From Gloeobacter kilaueensis JS1 (lineage in GTDB: Bacteria > Cyanobacteriota > Cyanobacteriia > Gloeobacterales > Gloeobacteraceae), in assembly GCF_000484535.1 (NCBI RefSeq), contig NC_022600.1, positions 3,906,001-3,970,000 on the forward strand: 64,000 nucleotides of DNA, read 5' to 3'. The notes under the pieces are model-generated. The model was not told the DNA's origin, did no database searches, and was given only the letters and a program-made list of their open reading frames with translations. Position numbers and translations under genes: made by a program. Below, piece after piece: positions 18,259 through 26,670 of this stretch; within the stretch, counting starts at the first letter, position 1; each line of letters begins with the position of its first letter.

Positions 18259-19464
18259 TTACTCCGTGCGAAGAGCGACGATCGGGTCAAGGCGGGCGGC
18301 CTGGCGGGCCGGGAAGACACCAAAAAATAGCCCAACGCCGGTGGCGACGGCGACGGCGATGGCGACGGCCACCGGCGTGACCTCGGGCTTGAGGGGTGTG
18401 GCGACACCGACGAGGGCAGCGGCGGCCCAACCAAAGGCGATCCCGACCGCTCCCCCGACGATCGAAATCAAAATCGCCTCGATCACAAACTGGATGAGGA
18501 TCACCTCTTCACTTGCCCCGACCGCCTTGCGCAGGCCGATTTCGCGGGTGCGCTCCTTTACCGAGACGAGCATGATGTTCATGATGTTGATGCCCCCCAC
18601 CAGCAGCGAGATCGCGGCGATAAAGCCGAGCATCACCGTCAGGGCAGCGGCGATCGTGTTGAAGACGTTGAGAATCTCCTGGGCATTGGCGACAAAAAAA
18701 TCGTCCTCGGCGGTGATCTGGTGGCGGGCGCGCAGCAGGTTGATCACCTGAAAGGTTACCGCCTCGATCGTCTCTCCCGGCTTGGTCTGCAGAAAAATCA
18801 GCCCGATACTCTTGCCGAAGGGCGTGTCGTTGGTGATGAGCGATTCCTGCACGACCGTGAGCGGGATCATCGTGCCGCGCTCGACGTACTGGAGATAGCC
18901 CTTAAAGGCGGTCTGCCTGCCAGTCACCCCGATCACGGTCATCGGCTGGTGGTTGACCAGGATCTGCTTGCCCACCGGATCTTCGTAGCCGAACAGCTCC
19001 TGGGCCAGGTCAGTGCCGACAACGGTGACGTGGGCGCGCTCGCGCACCTCGCGGTCGGTAAAAAAGCGGCCCTTCTCCATCTGCCAGTTGAGAATAGAGG
19101 CCAGCTCCGGCTGGAGGCCGTAGATGCGGCAGTCAGCGTCCTTGTTGCCCCAGATGGCCCGCCCGGTCTGGGCGAGCATTCCCGAGACCCGGTCCACCGA
19201 GCCAATCTGCGTGCGCATCGCCTCCATGTCGGCCATCGTCAGGGGCCGGGCACTCTTACTAAAGCGGTCCTCCCCGACGATGACGACGTTGGTGCCAAAG
19301 CCCCGGAACTGGTCCTTGACAAATTTTTGGGCACCGACGCCGATGGCGACGATCAAGATCACCGAGCTGACGCCGATAATCAGCCCCAACATCGTGAGCA
19401 CCGAGCGCAACCGGTTTGCCCAGAGCGCCACCGCCGCCACCCGCAAGTTCTCGTACCAGGGCAT
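18259..19464 (-). CDS. MacB-like ABC transporter permease (second copy)
   Basis: A 401-residue permease with the MacB layout: TM1 near residues 20-45 (RLRSVLTMLGLIIGVSSVILIV), a large periplasmic domain, then three C-terminal TM helices (about 275-395) and ending PARQAARLDPIVALRTE. The start at 19464 (MPWYENLR) follows the end of the upstream permease by 4 bp; a longer frame reads back into that gene and is rejected. It is paralogous to the permease at 19469-20671, sharing the same opening and closing motifs, so the two may form a heterodimer with the common ATPase. Confidence 0.9.
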   Translation of the reverse strand: MPWYENLRVAAVALWANRLRSVLTMLGLIIGVSSVILIVAIGVGAQKFVKDQFRGFGTNVVIVGEDRFSKSARPLTMADMEAMRTQIGSVDRVSGMLAQTGRAIWGNKDADCRIYGLQPELASILNWQMEKGRFFTDREVRERAHVTVVGTDLAQELFGYEDPVGKQILVNHQPMTVIGVTGRQTAFKGYLQYVERGTMIPLTVVQESLITNDTPFGKSIGLIFLQTKPGETIEAVTFQVINLLRARHQITAEDDFFVANAQEILNVFNTIAAALTVMLGFIAAISLLVGGINIMNIMLVSVKERTREIGLRKAVGASEEVILIQFVIEAILISIVGGAVGIAFGWAAAALVGVATPLKPEVTPVAVAIAVAVATGVGLFFGVFPARQAARLDPIVALRTE

Positions 19465-19468
19465 AGTT

Positions 19469-20671
19469 CTACTCCGTGCGCAGAGCGACGATCGGATCGA
19501 GGCGGGCGGCCCGCCGGGCCGGAAAGACGCCAAAAAACAACCCCGTTCCTGCCGAGACGACCACCGCCAGCAGAATCGACCAGGTAGTGACCTCGGGCTT
19601 GAGGGGCGAGATATTGGCGATGCCCAGTGCCGCCGCGATTCCCCAGGCCATGCCGATCACGCCCCCCACCAGCGACAGCAGCACCGCCTCGATCACAAAC
19701 TGGGTGAGGATCACCTCTTCGGTCGCCCCGAGGGCCTTGCGCAGGCCGATTTCGCGGGTCCGCTCGGTCACCGAGACGAGCATGATGTTCATGATTCCGA
19801 TGCCGCTCACCACCAGCGAGATCGCGGCGGTGAGGCCAAGCACCACCGTCACCCCGAGGGCGACGCCGTTGAAGAGATTCACCACATCCTGGGCGTTGGC
19901 AATCAGAAAGTCCTCGCGGTCGGTGACGTTGTGCCGCAGGCGCAGAAGGTTGCGCACCTCGAAGGTCATCTCGGCGGAGCTGACGCCCGGCTTCGATTCG
20001 ACGATAAAGCCGTCCACTTTTTTACCGAAGGGCGAATCGCTCGCCACCAGGCTTTCGAGGGCCACCGAAAGGGGCACCAGCATTCCTCGATCGAGGTCGA
20101 TCCAGCTGCCGAAGAAACTGCGCTTGGTGACACCGACCACGGTCATCTGGTTGTCGTTGATCATCACCGTCTTACCAACCGGATTTTCGTAACCGAAGAG
20201 CTTGCGGCTCAGCAATTCGCCCAGGATGACGACGCGCTTGCGATTGTCGATCTCTGCCGGTGTAAAGAAGCGGCCCTGAGAAAAGTTGATCCGGATGATC
20301 TGGGAGATGTTGAACGGCACTCCCTGGAGCTGGCCCTGGGACTTGTGATCGCCCCAGTTGATCTTGCCCTGACCGACAGCGATCGGAGCGACGCGGCGGA
20401 CGGAAGATGCCTGGGTGCGGACGGCTTCGATGTCGGCCAGGGTGAGCGGCTGGCGGCCCCTGGTGCGCGGTCCGGCGTTGAAGATGCCGATCACGTTGGT
20501 GCCCAGCCCGGCAAACTGGTCGCTTACGAAGCGTTGCGCCCCAACACCCAGAGCGACCACCAGGATCACCGCCCCGATGCCGATCACCAGGCCAATCATC
20601 GTGAGCACCGAGCGCAACCGGTTCGCCCAGAGCGCCCCTGCCGCCAGCTTCAGATTCTCCAGCCAGTTCAC
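19469..20671 (-). CDS. MacB-like ABC transporter permease (first copy)
   Basis: A 400-residue inner-membrane permease of the MacB/FtsX superfamily: TM1 (NRLRSVLTMIGLVIGIGAVILVV), a periplasmic core domain (about 50-265), three TM helices, and a terminal ARRAARLDPIVALRTE almost identical to the next gene's end. It sits between the adaptor gene (9-bp gap) and the second permease. Together with the adaptor, ATPase and an outer-membrane channel it should form a tripartite exporter. A very long + strand open frame across this region is a shadow. Confidence 0.9.
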   Translation of the reverse strand: MNWLENLKLAAGALWANRLRSVLTMIGLVIGIGAVILVVALGVGAQRFVSDQFAGLGTNVIGIFNAGPRTRGRQPLTLADIEAVRTQASSVRRVAPIAVGQGKINWGDHKSQGQLQGVPFNISQIIRINFSQGRFFTPAEIDNRKRVVILGELLSRKLFGYENPVGKTVMINDNQMTVVGVTKRSFFGSWIDLDRGMLVPLSVALESLVASDSPFGKKVDGFIVESKPGVSSAEMTFEVRNLLRLRHNVTDREDFLIANAQDVVNLFNGVALGVTVVLGLTAAISLVVSGIGIMNIMLVSVTERTREIGLRKALGATEEVILTQFVIEAVLLSLVGGVIGMAWGIAAALGIANISPLKPEVTTWSILLAVVVSAGTGLFFGVFPARRAARLDPIVALRTE

Positions 20672-20680
20672 CGTCGTTCC

Positions 20681-21994
20681 TTAATTGGTCAGATCGTTAC
20701 TCTTGCCCAGCAGCTCTTCGATGTTGACATCGGGCGGCAGCTTGGCAAAGAGCTTTTCGCCCGGTTTGAGGCCACTCAGGATCTGGGTTTTATCGCCCAG
20801 GCTCTGGCCGACCGTCACCTGCCGGTAGGTCGGTCCTTTTTTAAGATCCGGCACGAGCACGCCGGTCTTGCCGTCGCGGGTGATGAGCGCCGTCGTCGGC
20901 ACGACCAGCACGTCGCTCAGGTGCCCGGCAATAAAGTTGACCGTGACATTCAGGCGCGATTTGAGGGTGCGGGCGGCCTCGTCGTCGAGGCGAATGCGCA
21001 CCTGGAACTGGGTAATGTCCTTGTCGGTCACTGCCTCCGGGGCCACCAGCCGGACGGTGCCTTTGAAAACTTTACCGGGATAGGCGGAGGTGGTGATCTG
21101 CACCGGCTGACCGACGTGGATGCGGGCGATGTCCGATTCGGCGACGGTGGCCAGCACCTCCAGCCGGTCGATCATCAGCAAGATCGTGCTCGAGTTGGCC
21201 GAGTCGCCCTGGGTGTTGGAGGTGGGCGAGACGAAGGCTCCCGCCTGGGCGTAGCGCTGGGAGACGATGCCGGTAAAGGGGGCGCGAATATTGAGATCTG
21301 CCAGGCGCGTCTTGGCATTGGCGTACTGGGCCTGCGCTTCGTCGAGGGTGGCCTTGGCCGCCTGAATTTCTTCGTAGCGGGTTCCGACTTTGTAGAGGTT
21401 GAGCTTGGCTTCGGCACCCTTGAGCGATTCGCGGGCCCGATCGAGATCGAGGCGGCGGGAGTTGAGGTCTACGTCGGTAATCGCCCCAACTTTGTGGATT
21501 TGCTCGAAGCGCTTGTAGTTATTCTGGGCGATCTCAAAGTTGACGCGGGCGGAGCGCATGTCAGCTTCTGCCTGGGTAATCTCCTGGGTGCGAAAACCGT
21601 TGCGCGCCTGCAGGTACTTGGCCCGCGCCAGATCGGCGGCGGCCTTCCACTGGGCGACCTCGCTCACCAGGCGGCTATCGTCCATGCGCGCCAGGATCTG
21701 CCCCTCGCGCACCGCATCGCCTTGATCGACGTACAGCCGGGCGAGAATGCCCGCCTCCTTGGGACCGACGTTGACCTTGCGGTTGGGAGCGACCTGACCG
21801 GCGGTGGTGATCCGAACGTCGGTGTCGATGCGCTCTGCCGTCGTCAAAAACTTTGCGTACTTCGCACCAGCCTCGGTGCGCGGAAAGGCGAAGGTAAAAA
21901 CCAGTGCCCCGACGCCAATAATTCCGAGCGCCGCCAGCAGCCAGCGCCAGGGAATCCGAAACTTTGACTCGACACTCACCTGGGACACAGCCAT
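20681..21994 (-). CDS. HlyD/MacA-type periplasmic adaptor (membrane fusion protein)
   Basis: A 437-residue protein with an N-terminal TM anchor (about 17-35), a split biotinyl-lipoyl domain (VGPKEAGILARLYVDQGDAVREGQILARMD and ADLNIRAPFTGIVSQRYAQ), a long alpha-helical hairpin between the halves (about 110-225) rich in Ala/Arg/Glu, then beta-barrel and membrane-proximal domains. It should connect the ABC permeases to an outer-membrane TolC-like channel; a TolC-family gene occurs at 57744. The start at 21994 is preceded by GAGGAG at suitable spacing; a longer frame from 22072 is rejected. First gene of the four-gene exporter operon. Confidence 0.9.
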   Translation of the reverse strand: MAVSQVSVESKFRIPWRWLLAALGIIGVGALVFTFAFPRTEAGAKYAKFLTTAERIDTDVRITTAGQVAPNRKVNVGPKEAGILARLYVDQGDAVREGQILARMDDSRLVSEVAQWKAAADLARAKYLQARNGFRTQEITQAEADMRSARVNFEIAQNNYKRFEQIHKVGAITDVDLNSRRLDLDRARESLKGAEAKLNLYKVGTRYEEIQAAKATLDEAQAQYANAKTRLADLNIRAPFTGIVSQRYAQAGAFVSPTSNTQGDSANSSTILLMIDRLEVLATVAESDIARIHVGQPVQITTSAYPGKVFKGTVRLVAPEAVTDKDITQFQVRIRLDDEAARTLKSRLNVTVNFIAGHLSDVLVVPTTALITRDGKTGVLVPDLKKGPTYRQVTVGQSLGDKTQILSGLKPGEKLFAKLPPDVNIEELLGKSNDLTN

Positions 21995-22315
21995 CCTGGT
22001 CTGCTCCTCTGTATAGCCACGCTGGATACAAACTAGCAGTGCCTGGGCTATTGCCGCCACCGGCACATTCACCTACCGGCCAGAGTGAGCAAAAAATGAG
22101 CAGTTTTTGGTCTGTAGCCTTCCCCAAAGTGTGTGTTAACCCTGGAAGATATCGGCAACTCCCTCCTGTCCTGTCCTCGTTCGCCCTTGCAGGATGTCTT
22201 TCCGGCGAACCCAAAACCCGCACCTTCCGTCGTCTGCACCAACTGCGGCATCCTGCTCATCATTTGCTCCCTGAACAGCTGGACACCGGCCACCGGCTGG
22301 GCTTTGAATAAGCCC
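21995..22315. other. Divergent intergenic region, 321 bp
   Basis: This lies between the exporter operon (leftward) and the signal-peptidase-like gene (rightward) and must hold both promoters. I see no convincing -35/-10 pair, hairpin or known riboswitch. The only clear signal is the ribosome binding site of the adaptor gene (GAGGAG on the minus strand, near 22007). Confidence 0.4.
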
Positions 22316-22807
22316 ATGACGCAACGAATCGCTTTTTTGTCTATAGGCTGCCTGCTGGCCGGCTGTGCCCTGCAGACCGACGTGCGCCTGCGCAGGATGC
22401 CCGACAGCGGTATGGAGCCCACGATCCACAACCAGCAGGTCGTGCGCGAGAACTTCGACTGGCAGCGCACCAGACCGCTTGCCCGCTTCGATCTGGTCGT
22501 CGTCAAAGAGCCTGGCCCAAAAGCACAGACGACGATCCGCCGGATCATCGCCCTACCCGGTGAGACGGTGCAGGTGAACGGCTATCTTGCCCGCGTCAAT
22601 GGCCAGCCCCTCGCCGAACCGTTTGTCCAGAGACCGCCCACCCGCTGTAAACAGGCTCCCTGCGCGCCTGAGCGCTTTGGTCCGCTGCGCGTCCCGGCGG
22701 GGGAGTACTTTTTGCTGGCGGACAACCGCAGCACCGGCACCGACAGCCGCCTCTGGAAGACGCCGACGGTGAGCGCTCAGCATATTCTCGCTCTGGTGCA
22801 GCGCTAG
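22316..22807 (+). CDS. Signal peptidase I-like lipoprotein with altered catalytic residues
   Basis: A 163-residue protein of the S26/LepB fold: MPDSGMEPTI (28-37), TIRRIIALPGETV (73-85) and LLADNRSTGTDSR (133-145) correspond to boxes B, D and E of type I signal peptidases. The usual Ser directly before Met is Gly32, with a Ser one place earlier, and the usual Lys of box D is Arg75. So both members of the Ser/Lys dyad seem lost. Instead of a TM anchor it has a lipobox, LAGC, with Cys17, predicting a lipoprotein. The start at 22316 places this signal at the N-terminus. Two extra Cys (111, 116) lie in the insert. It is probably not a working leader peptidase. Confidence 0.75.
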   Translation: MTQRIAFLSIGCLLAGCALQTDVRLRRMPDSGMEPTIHNQQVVRENFDWQRTRPLARFDLVVVKEPGPKAQTTIRRIIALPGETVQVNGYLARVNGQPLAEPFVQRPPTRCKQAPCAPERFGPLRVPAGEYFLLADNRSTGTDSRLWKTPTVSAQHILALVQR

Positions 22808-23661
22808 GGCTTGACGAACTTGAGCGTCATCCGGTCGCTCTCGCCGATCGCCAGGTACTTGTCGCGGTTCTTCTCACCCAGGGTCAAAGTCGGAGGCAGC
22901 GACCAGACGCCCCCCGGATAATCTTTGGTGTCCTTGGGATTGGCGTTGATCTCGGATTTGGCCACGAACTTGAAACCGGCTGCCTCGACTTTTTTGATCA
23001 CGTAGTCCTCGGGCATATAGCCGGATCTCACGCTCGCCGCCTCCGGAACGCCGGCTCTGGCCCGGTGTTCCTCGACCCCGAAGATGCCGCCGCTTTTGAG
23101 CACTTTGAAGGCAGCGGCAAAAACTTTGTCGTCGTAGTTCTCCGCCGCCCAGTTGTGGATGTTGCGGAAGGTGAGCACCATGTCCGCCGAGCTGTCCGCT
23201 CCGAGGGTAAGGTTGGTGGGAGGAGCGATAACCACCGTCTGGACCCTGCCGAAGGTCTTCGGATCGGAGGCGAGCTTTGTGTTCAAACTGCGGGCCATCG
23301 CCGTCAACTCCGAATCTTTCGGACCATTTGGATCGAAGCTCGTCACGATAAGCTTGCCCCGCTCGGCGAGCACCGGAGCCAGAAGCGCAGTGTACCAGCC
23401 CCCGCCCGGCCACAGTTCGATGACGGTCATCTCGGGGCGCAGACCCAAAAACGTCAGCGTCTCCAGCGGATGGCGGTAGCGATCGCGATCGCGGGCCTTC
23501 TCAGAACGGTTTGGACTGGCTATCGCTGCGCGCAGCAGTTGCTCGGTACTGGCGGAAGCCACCTGCTCGGCCCGGGCGGACGGGGCAATCTGGACCGCAC
23601 CGGCCAGCAGGACAACAGCCAGGGCACAACCGGCCAATGGACGACACTTCGACGAACCCAT
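22804..23661 (-). CDS. Secreted SAM-dependent methyltransferase-like protein
   Basis: A 285-residue protein whose ATG at 23661 follows a strong ribosome binding site (GGGAGGAAATCT on the minus strand). A signal peptide ends near APSARA. The rest is a class I methyltransferase fold: VIELWPGGGWYTALLAP (motif I, with W in place of the usual D/G), LIVTSFDPN, ADMVLTFRNIHNW and LKSGGIFGVEEH. Related periplasmic methyltransferase-like proteins with this 'ELWPGGGWYT' motif are common in proteobacteria and cyanobacteria. The substrate is unknown, and it is puzzling where SAM would come from outside the cytoplasm. It converges with and overlaps the preceding gene by 4 bp. Confidence 0.82.
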   Translation of the reverse strand: MGSSKCRPLAGCALAVVLLAGAVQIAPSARAEQVASASTEQLLRAAIASPNRSEKARDRDRYRHPLETLTFLGLRPEMTVIELWPGGGWYTALLAPVLAERGKLIVTSFDPNGPKDSELTAMARSLNTKLASDPKTFGRVQTVVIAPPTNLTLGADSSADMVLTFRNIHNWAAENYDDKVFAAAFKVLKSGGIFGVEEHRARAGVPEAASVRSGYMPEDYVIKKVEAAGFKFVAKSEINANPKDTKDYPGGVWSLPPTLTLGEKNRDKYLAIGESDRMTLKFVKP

Positions 23662-23800
23662 AGATTTCCTCCCAAAAGGCGATCGTCTTCTCCCGCCAGC
23701 GATTATAACGGCCCGTTTCCCGGACCAGCCTTCAGGCAACCTTTTTGTATTATGCATGTAGCACAACACCGGTAGCTGAGTTAGAATGGCTCCACGCCCG

Positions 23801-23821
23801 GCGCTCCTCTCTCTGGAGCGC
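23801..23821 (+). promoter_or_regulatory. Perfect hairpin in the leader of the AAA ATPase gene
   Basis: GCGCTCC and GGAGCGC form a perfect 7-bp stem around a 7-base TCTCTCT loop, 40 bp upstream of the chosen start at 23861. There is no T-run, so it is not a simple terminator. It could affect translation or stability, or lie inside the coding region if the start at 23786 is used. Confidence 0.35.
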
Positions 23822-23860
23822 GGCCTGTGTGTACCACTGTCGAATGGTGTGCTGAGCGCT

Positions 23861-25054
23861 ATGGGATGGAATCGCGGTTCAAACGATGGAGATCCGCTAG
23901 CCAGGGGCTTACTTGGCGCAGGCTGGCGGCCAATGAGCCGGGATCTCGACTGGGATTATCTTGTCCATCTCGTCTTCAACGACGGCACCAAGTTTGGCCA
24001 GAAGAGCCTCGATGTCGCGAGCGACCTGGCGGACGCCCTCAGCCGCAGCGATTATCCCTGGTGGGCGAACGCGCTCAATATCTTCTCAGAGTCGATGCAG
24101 TACGAACTGGGCGAGTACTGGGACTACATCACGCCCGATCCGGCCCTACCGGACTACCGTCACAAGGATGTGCTGAGCGTCGATCGGCCCGTGGTGCAGG
24201 CGGTAGGGCGCGGCAATATTCCCCTCGACTACGTGCTGAACCGGCTGCAGGAGATCGTTATCCAGCGCATCCTGGGTCTGTTGGGCCGCCCCGACACGAT
24301 CAGCCAGTACTACCTCGACCGCTACTTTTACTACCCGACGGAGAAGTTCGTCAACTGGGAACGGATGCTGGTGCCGGGGACCCTGTTTGCCCACTGGCAG
24401 GCGCAGCAGGTCTGGCTCAAGATCTGCCCGTCGCCCCAGCCCGGCAAGCAACAGTACAACCTGCTCGCCATCGATCTGCTGCCGCTTGTGACCAAGAGCG
24501 TCTACAACCTGGCGATTATTCTAAGCGGCTACCAGAGTCGCATCGGCCAGTTGCAGTCCCGCTATCCGATCCGCTCGTTTCCAGAATCGGTCCAGGCGTT
24601 TACCGACGTTGTGCAGCAGGCGGTGCTCGACGAAGAACAGCTCGCGGTGCTGGTACACGGTGAACCGGGCACCGGCAAGACGGCCTGGGCCCAGGCGGTA
24701 GCCAAAGAGATCCTCCAGCCTCTGGGCTTTGTGATCTTCACCCTCGATCACGATGCGGTCGAGAACTTTGTGCCGCCCGCCTACCTCGAACGCATCTGTC
24801 TTTTGATCAACGAGGCCGACAACCTGGCCCAGAACCGGGCGAGCGAAGCGGCTCAGACCAACAACAAGACCGAGCACGTCCTCAGCCTCCTCGACGGCAC
24901 CCTCTACCGCAGCGTCATCGACGAGTCGGGCATCCACGCCCAGCAAAAGCTGGTGGTTCTGCTCACCTGCAACACCACCGAGCGGCTCGACCCGGCCCTG
25001 CTGCGCCGGGGGCGCGTCAACCTCGTCGCCGAATTTACCCACCGCTTCGTCTAG
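23861..25054 (+). CDS. AAA-family ATPase
   Basis: A 397-residue protein from the ATG at 23861; a further in-frame start at 23786 is possible. The N-terminal ~240 residues are rich in aromatic residues and unlike any domain I recognise. The C-terminal AAA module has Walker A GEPGTGKT (267-274), Walker B ICLLINEAD, sensor 1 VVLLTCNTTERLD and an arginine pair in LLRRGR. Such ATPases remodel protein or nucleic-acid complexes. No obvious partner is adjacent; the MATE transporter gene follows after 17 bp, so they may be co-transcribed. Confidence 0.8.
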   Translation: MGWNRGSNDGDPLARGLLGAGWRPMSRDLDWDYLVHLVFNDGTKFGQKSLDVASDLADALSRSDYPWWANALNIFSESMQYELGEYWDYITPDPALPDYRHKDVLSVDRPVVQAVGRGNIPLDYVLNRLQEIVIQRILGLLGRPDTISQYYLDRYFYYPTEKFVNWERMLVPGTLFAHWQAQQVWLKICPSPQPGKQQYNLLAIDLLPLVTKSVYNLAIILSGYQSRIGQLQSRYPIRSFPESVQAFTDVVQQAVLDEEQLAVLVHGEPGTGKTAWAQAVAKEILQPLGFVIFTLDHDAVENFVPPAYLERICLLINEADNLAQNRASEAAQTNNKTEHVLSLLDGTLYRSVIDESGIHAQQKLVVLLTCNTTERLDPALLRRGRVNLVAEFTHRFV

Positions 25055-25071
25055 CCCTCCCTATCAAAAAG

Positions 25072-26400
25072 ATGCTCCCAAGCTGGCTCTCCTCCGCCAT
25101 CGCCCCCCGTTTCTGGCGGCTGGCGCTCGTCAACATCCTGTCGAATGTGATGGTGCCTGTGGCCGGGCTGGTGGATGTTGCCTTTTTGGGCCACCTCACA
25201 GAAGTCAGGCACCTGGCGGGCGTCGCCCTCGCCACGGTGCTCTTTGACTTTTTGTACTGGTCGTTTGGCTTTTTGCGGATGAGCACGACCGGGCTCACGG
25301 CCCAGGCATCCGGGCGGGCAGATGCCGAGCGCGTCGTGCTCATCGGTGTGCGCCACTGGCTGGTCGCCCTCGGTCTCGGGGTTGCCCTGGTACTGTTGCA
25401 GTGGCCCTTGCGCGAGGTCGGCTTTGCCCTGATGAGTGCCACGCCCGCCGTCAAAGAAGCGGGCCGCCAGTTCTTCGATGTGCTCATCTGGGCCGCCCCG
25501 GCGACACTCATCAACTTTGTCTTGGTAGGCTGGTTTCTCGGGCGCGAGCAGAGTGGCCGGGTGCTGGCTCTCACCGCCGTCAACGGCCTCGCGAACATCG
25601 TCTTTGACTATCTATTTATTGTCCAGTGGCACTGGCAGAGCGCCGGGGCAGGAGCGGCCACCGCCACCAGCCAGTACCTGGCTCTCGCCGTGGGCATGGT
25701 CTTTGCCCTTGGCCAGGTGGGACCAAAGGAGTTGCGCCGGGCTGCGCCCTTTCTTTTTGATGCTAAGGAATTGAAAGCAATCTTTCAGCTCAACCGCGAT
25801 TTATTTATTCGCACCTTTGCGCTGGTGAGCGCCTTTGCCCTGTTTACCAATCTGGGAGCGGCTCTGGGCACCGATATCGTGGCGGCCAACGCCGTCCTGC
25901 TGCAGGTGGTGACGGTGGGAGCCTACTTTGTCGATGGCTTTGCCCTCGCCACCGAGAGCCTGGCCGGTTACTTCAAGGGCGAGGGCAATCCCGGCAAACT
26001 GCGCGAACTGTTGTGGCTCTCCGGAACAGCCTCCTTCACGAGCGGCCTCGGTTTTGCCCTCGTCTTTGTCGTTCTGCCAGGACCGCTATTCGCTCTTTTA
26101 AGCAACCAACCCGCAGTGCTCGATCAGCTGGGGAGCTTCGTGCCCTGGCTGCTGCCGGTAATGGCCATCGGTTCGATCGCCTGGATGCTCGATGGCTATT
26201 TTCTGGGCCTCACCGAAAGCCGGGTCCTGCGCACCACCACGCTGGTAGCTGTCGTCTGCTTCTTACCCTTCGCCTGGTTTGCCTGGCACTACCATTCGCC
26301 ACACCTGCTCTGGCTGGCGCTCGCTGCTTTTATGGCCGGGCGGGCGATCCCGCTTGCGCTGTGTGTGTCTGCAACCCTTACCCGTTCTCAGCCGACCTGA
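25072..26400 (+). CDS. MATE family efflux transporter (DinF-like)
   Basis: A 442-residue, 12-TM protein. The start (RFWRLALVNILSNVMVPVAGLVDVAFLGHL) and the repeat after the centre (RTFALVSAFALFTNLGAALGTDIVAANAVL) show the two MatE domains of the DinF subgroup. These proteins export organic cations or drugs in exchange for H+ or Na+. It lies 17 bp after the AAA ATPase gene. Its 3' end overlaps a small convergent gene by 13 bp. Substrate unknown. Confidence 0.9.
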   Translation: MLPSWLSSAIAPRFWRLALVNILSNVMVPVAGLVDVAFLGHLTEVRHLAGVALATVLFDFLYWSFGFLRMSTTGLTAQASGRADAERVVLIGVRHWLVALGLGVALVLLQWPLREVGFALMSATPAVKEAGRQFFDVLIWAAPATLINFVLVGWFLGREQSGRVLALTAVNGLANIVFDYLFIVQWHWQSAGAGAATATSQYLALAVGMVFALGQVGPKELRRAAPFLFDAKELKAIFQLNRDLFIRTFALVSAFALFTNLGAALGTDIVAANAVLLQVVTVGAYFVDGFALATESLAGYFKGEGNPGKLRELLWLSGTASFTSGLGFALVFVVLPGPLFALLSNQPAVLDQLGSFVPWLLPVMAIGSIAWMLDGYFLGLTESRVLRTTTLVAVVCFLPFAWFAWHYHSPHLLWLALAAFMAGRAIPLALCVSATLTRSQPT

Positions 26401-26582
26401 GCGGCAAGCAGTTCTGCCTGACGGATCTGGCCTTCGATAAAGCTTCTGGCGTCGGCGGCTGCCTGGTCTTCTGTCTGGAAGCAGAAGGGGCTCGTGTGCA
26501 TCAACCCCTCCGGGCTCACGCAGTCGGCTGCGATGCCGTTCCATTCTCGGCGGATTAGAATCTTCCAACCCCTGTAGTCCAT
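26388..26582 (-). CDS. Small hypothetical protein
   Basis: A 64-residue soluble protein starting MDYRGWKILIRREWNGIAAD. It looks like a compact beta-sheet N-terminus followed by an acidic/Ala-rich helix (DQAAADARSFIEGQIRQAEL). AAGGG precedes the start. A longer frame reaching 26837 runs into the PmbA gene and is rejected. I do not recognise a named domain, although similar small 'WKI..R...' proteins occur in cyanobacteria. It lies downstream of the PmbA/TldD gene on the same strand with an 88-bp gap. Confidence 0.6.
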   Translation of the reverse strand: MDYRGWKILIRREWNGIAADCVSPEGLMHTSPFCFQTEDQAAADARSFIEGQIRQAELLAAQVG

Positions 26583-26670
26583 GACCAACCCTTGATGTGG
26601 ATAACTAATAGCGTAGAACCGAACCTGTGTCTGTCGATACGGCAAGCGAAATAAGCCGATCGGCAGAGAG

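Noticed and set aside
19124-21967. A 947-codon open frame on the + strand
   Set aside because: It lies opposite two permease genes and the adaptor gene, which have clear motifs on the minus strand. The long open frame is a by-product of GC-rich coding sequence.
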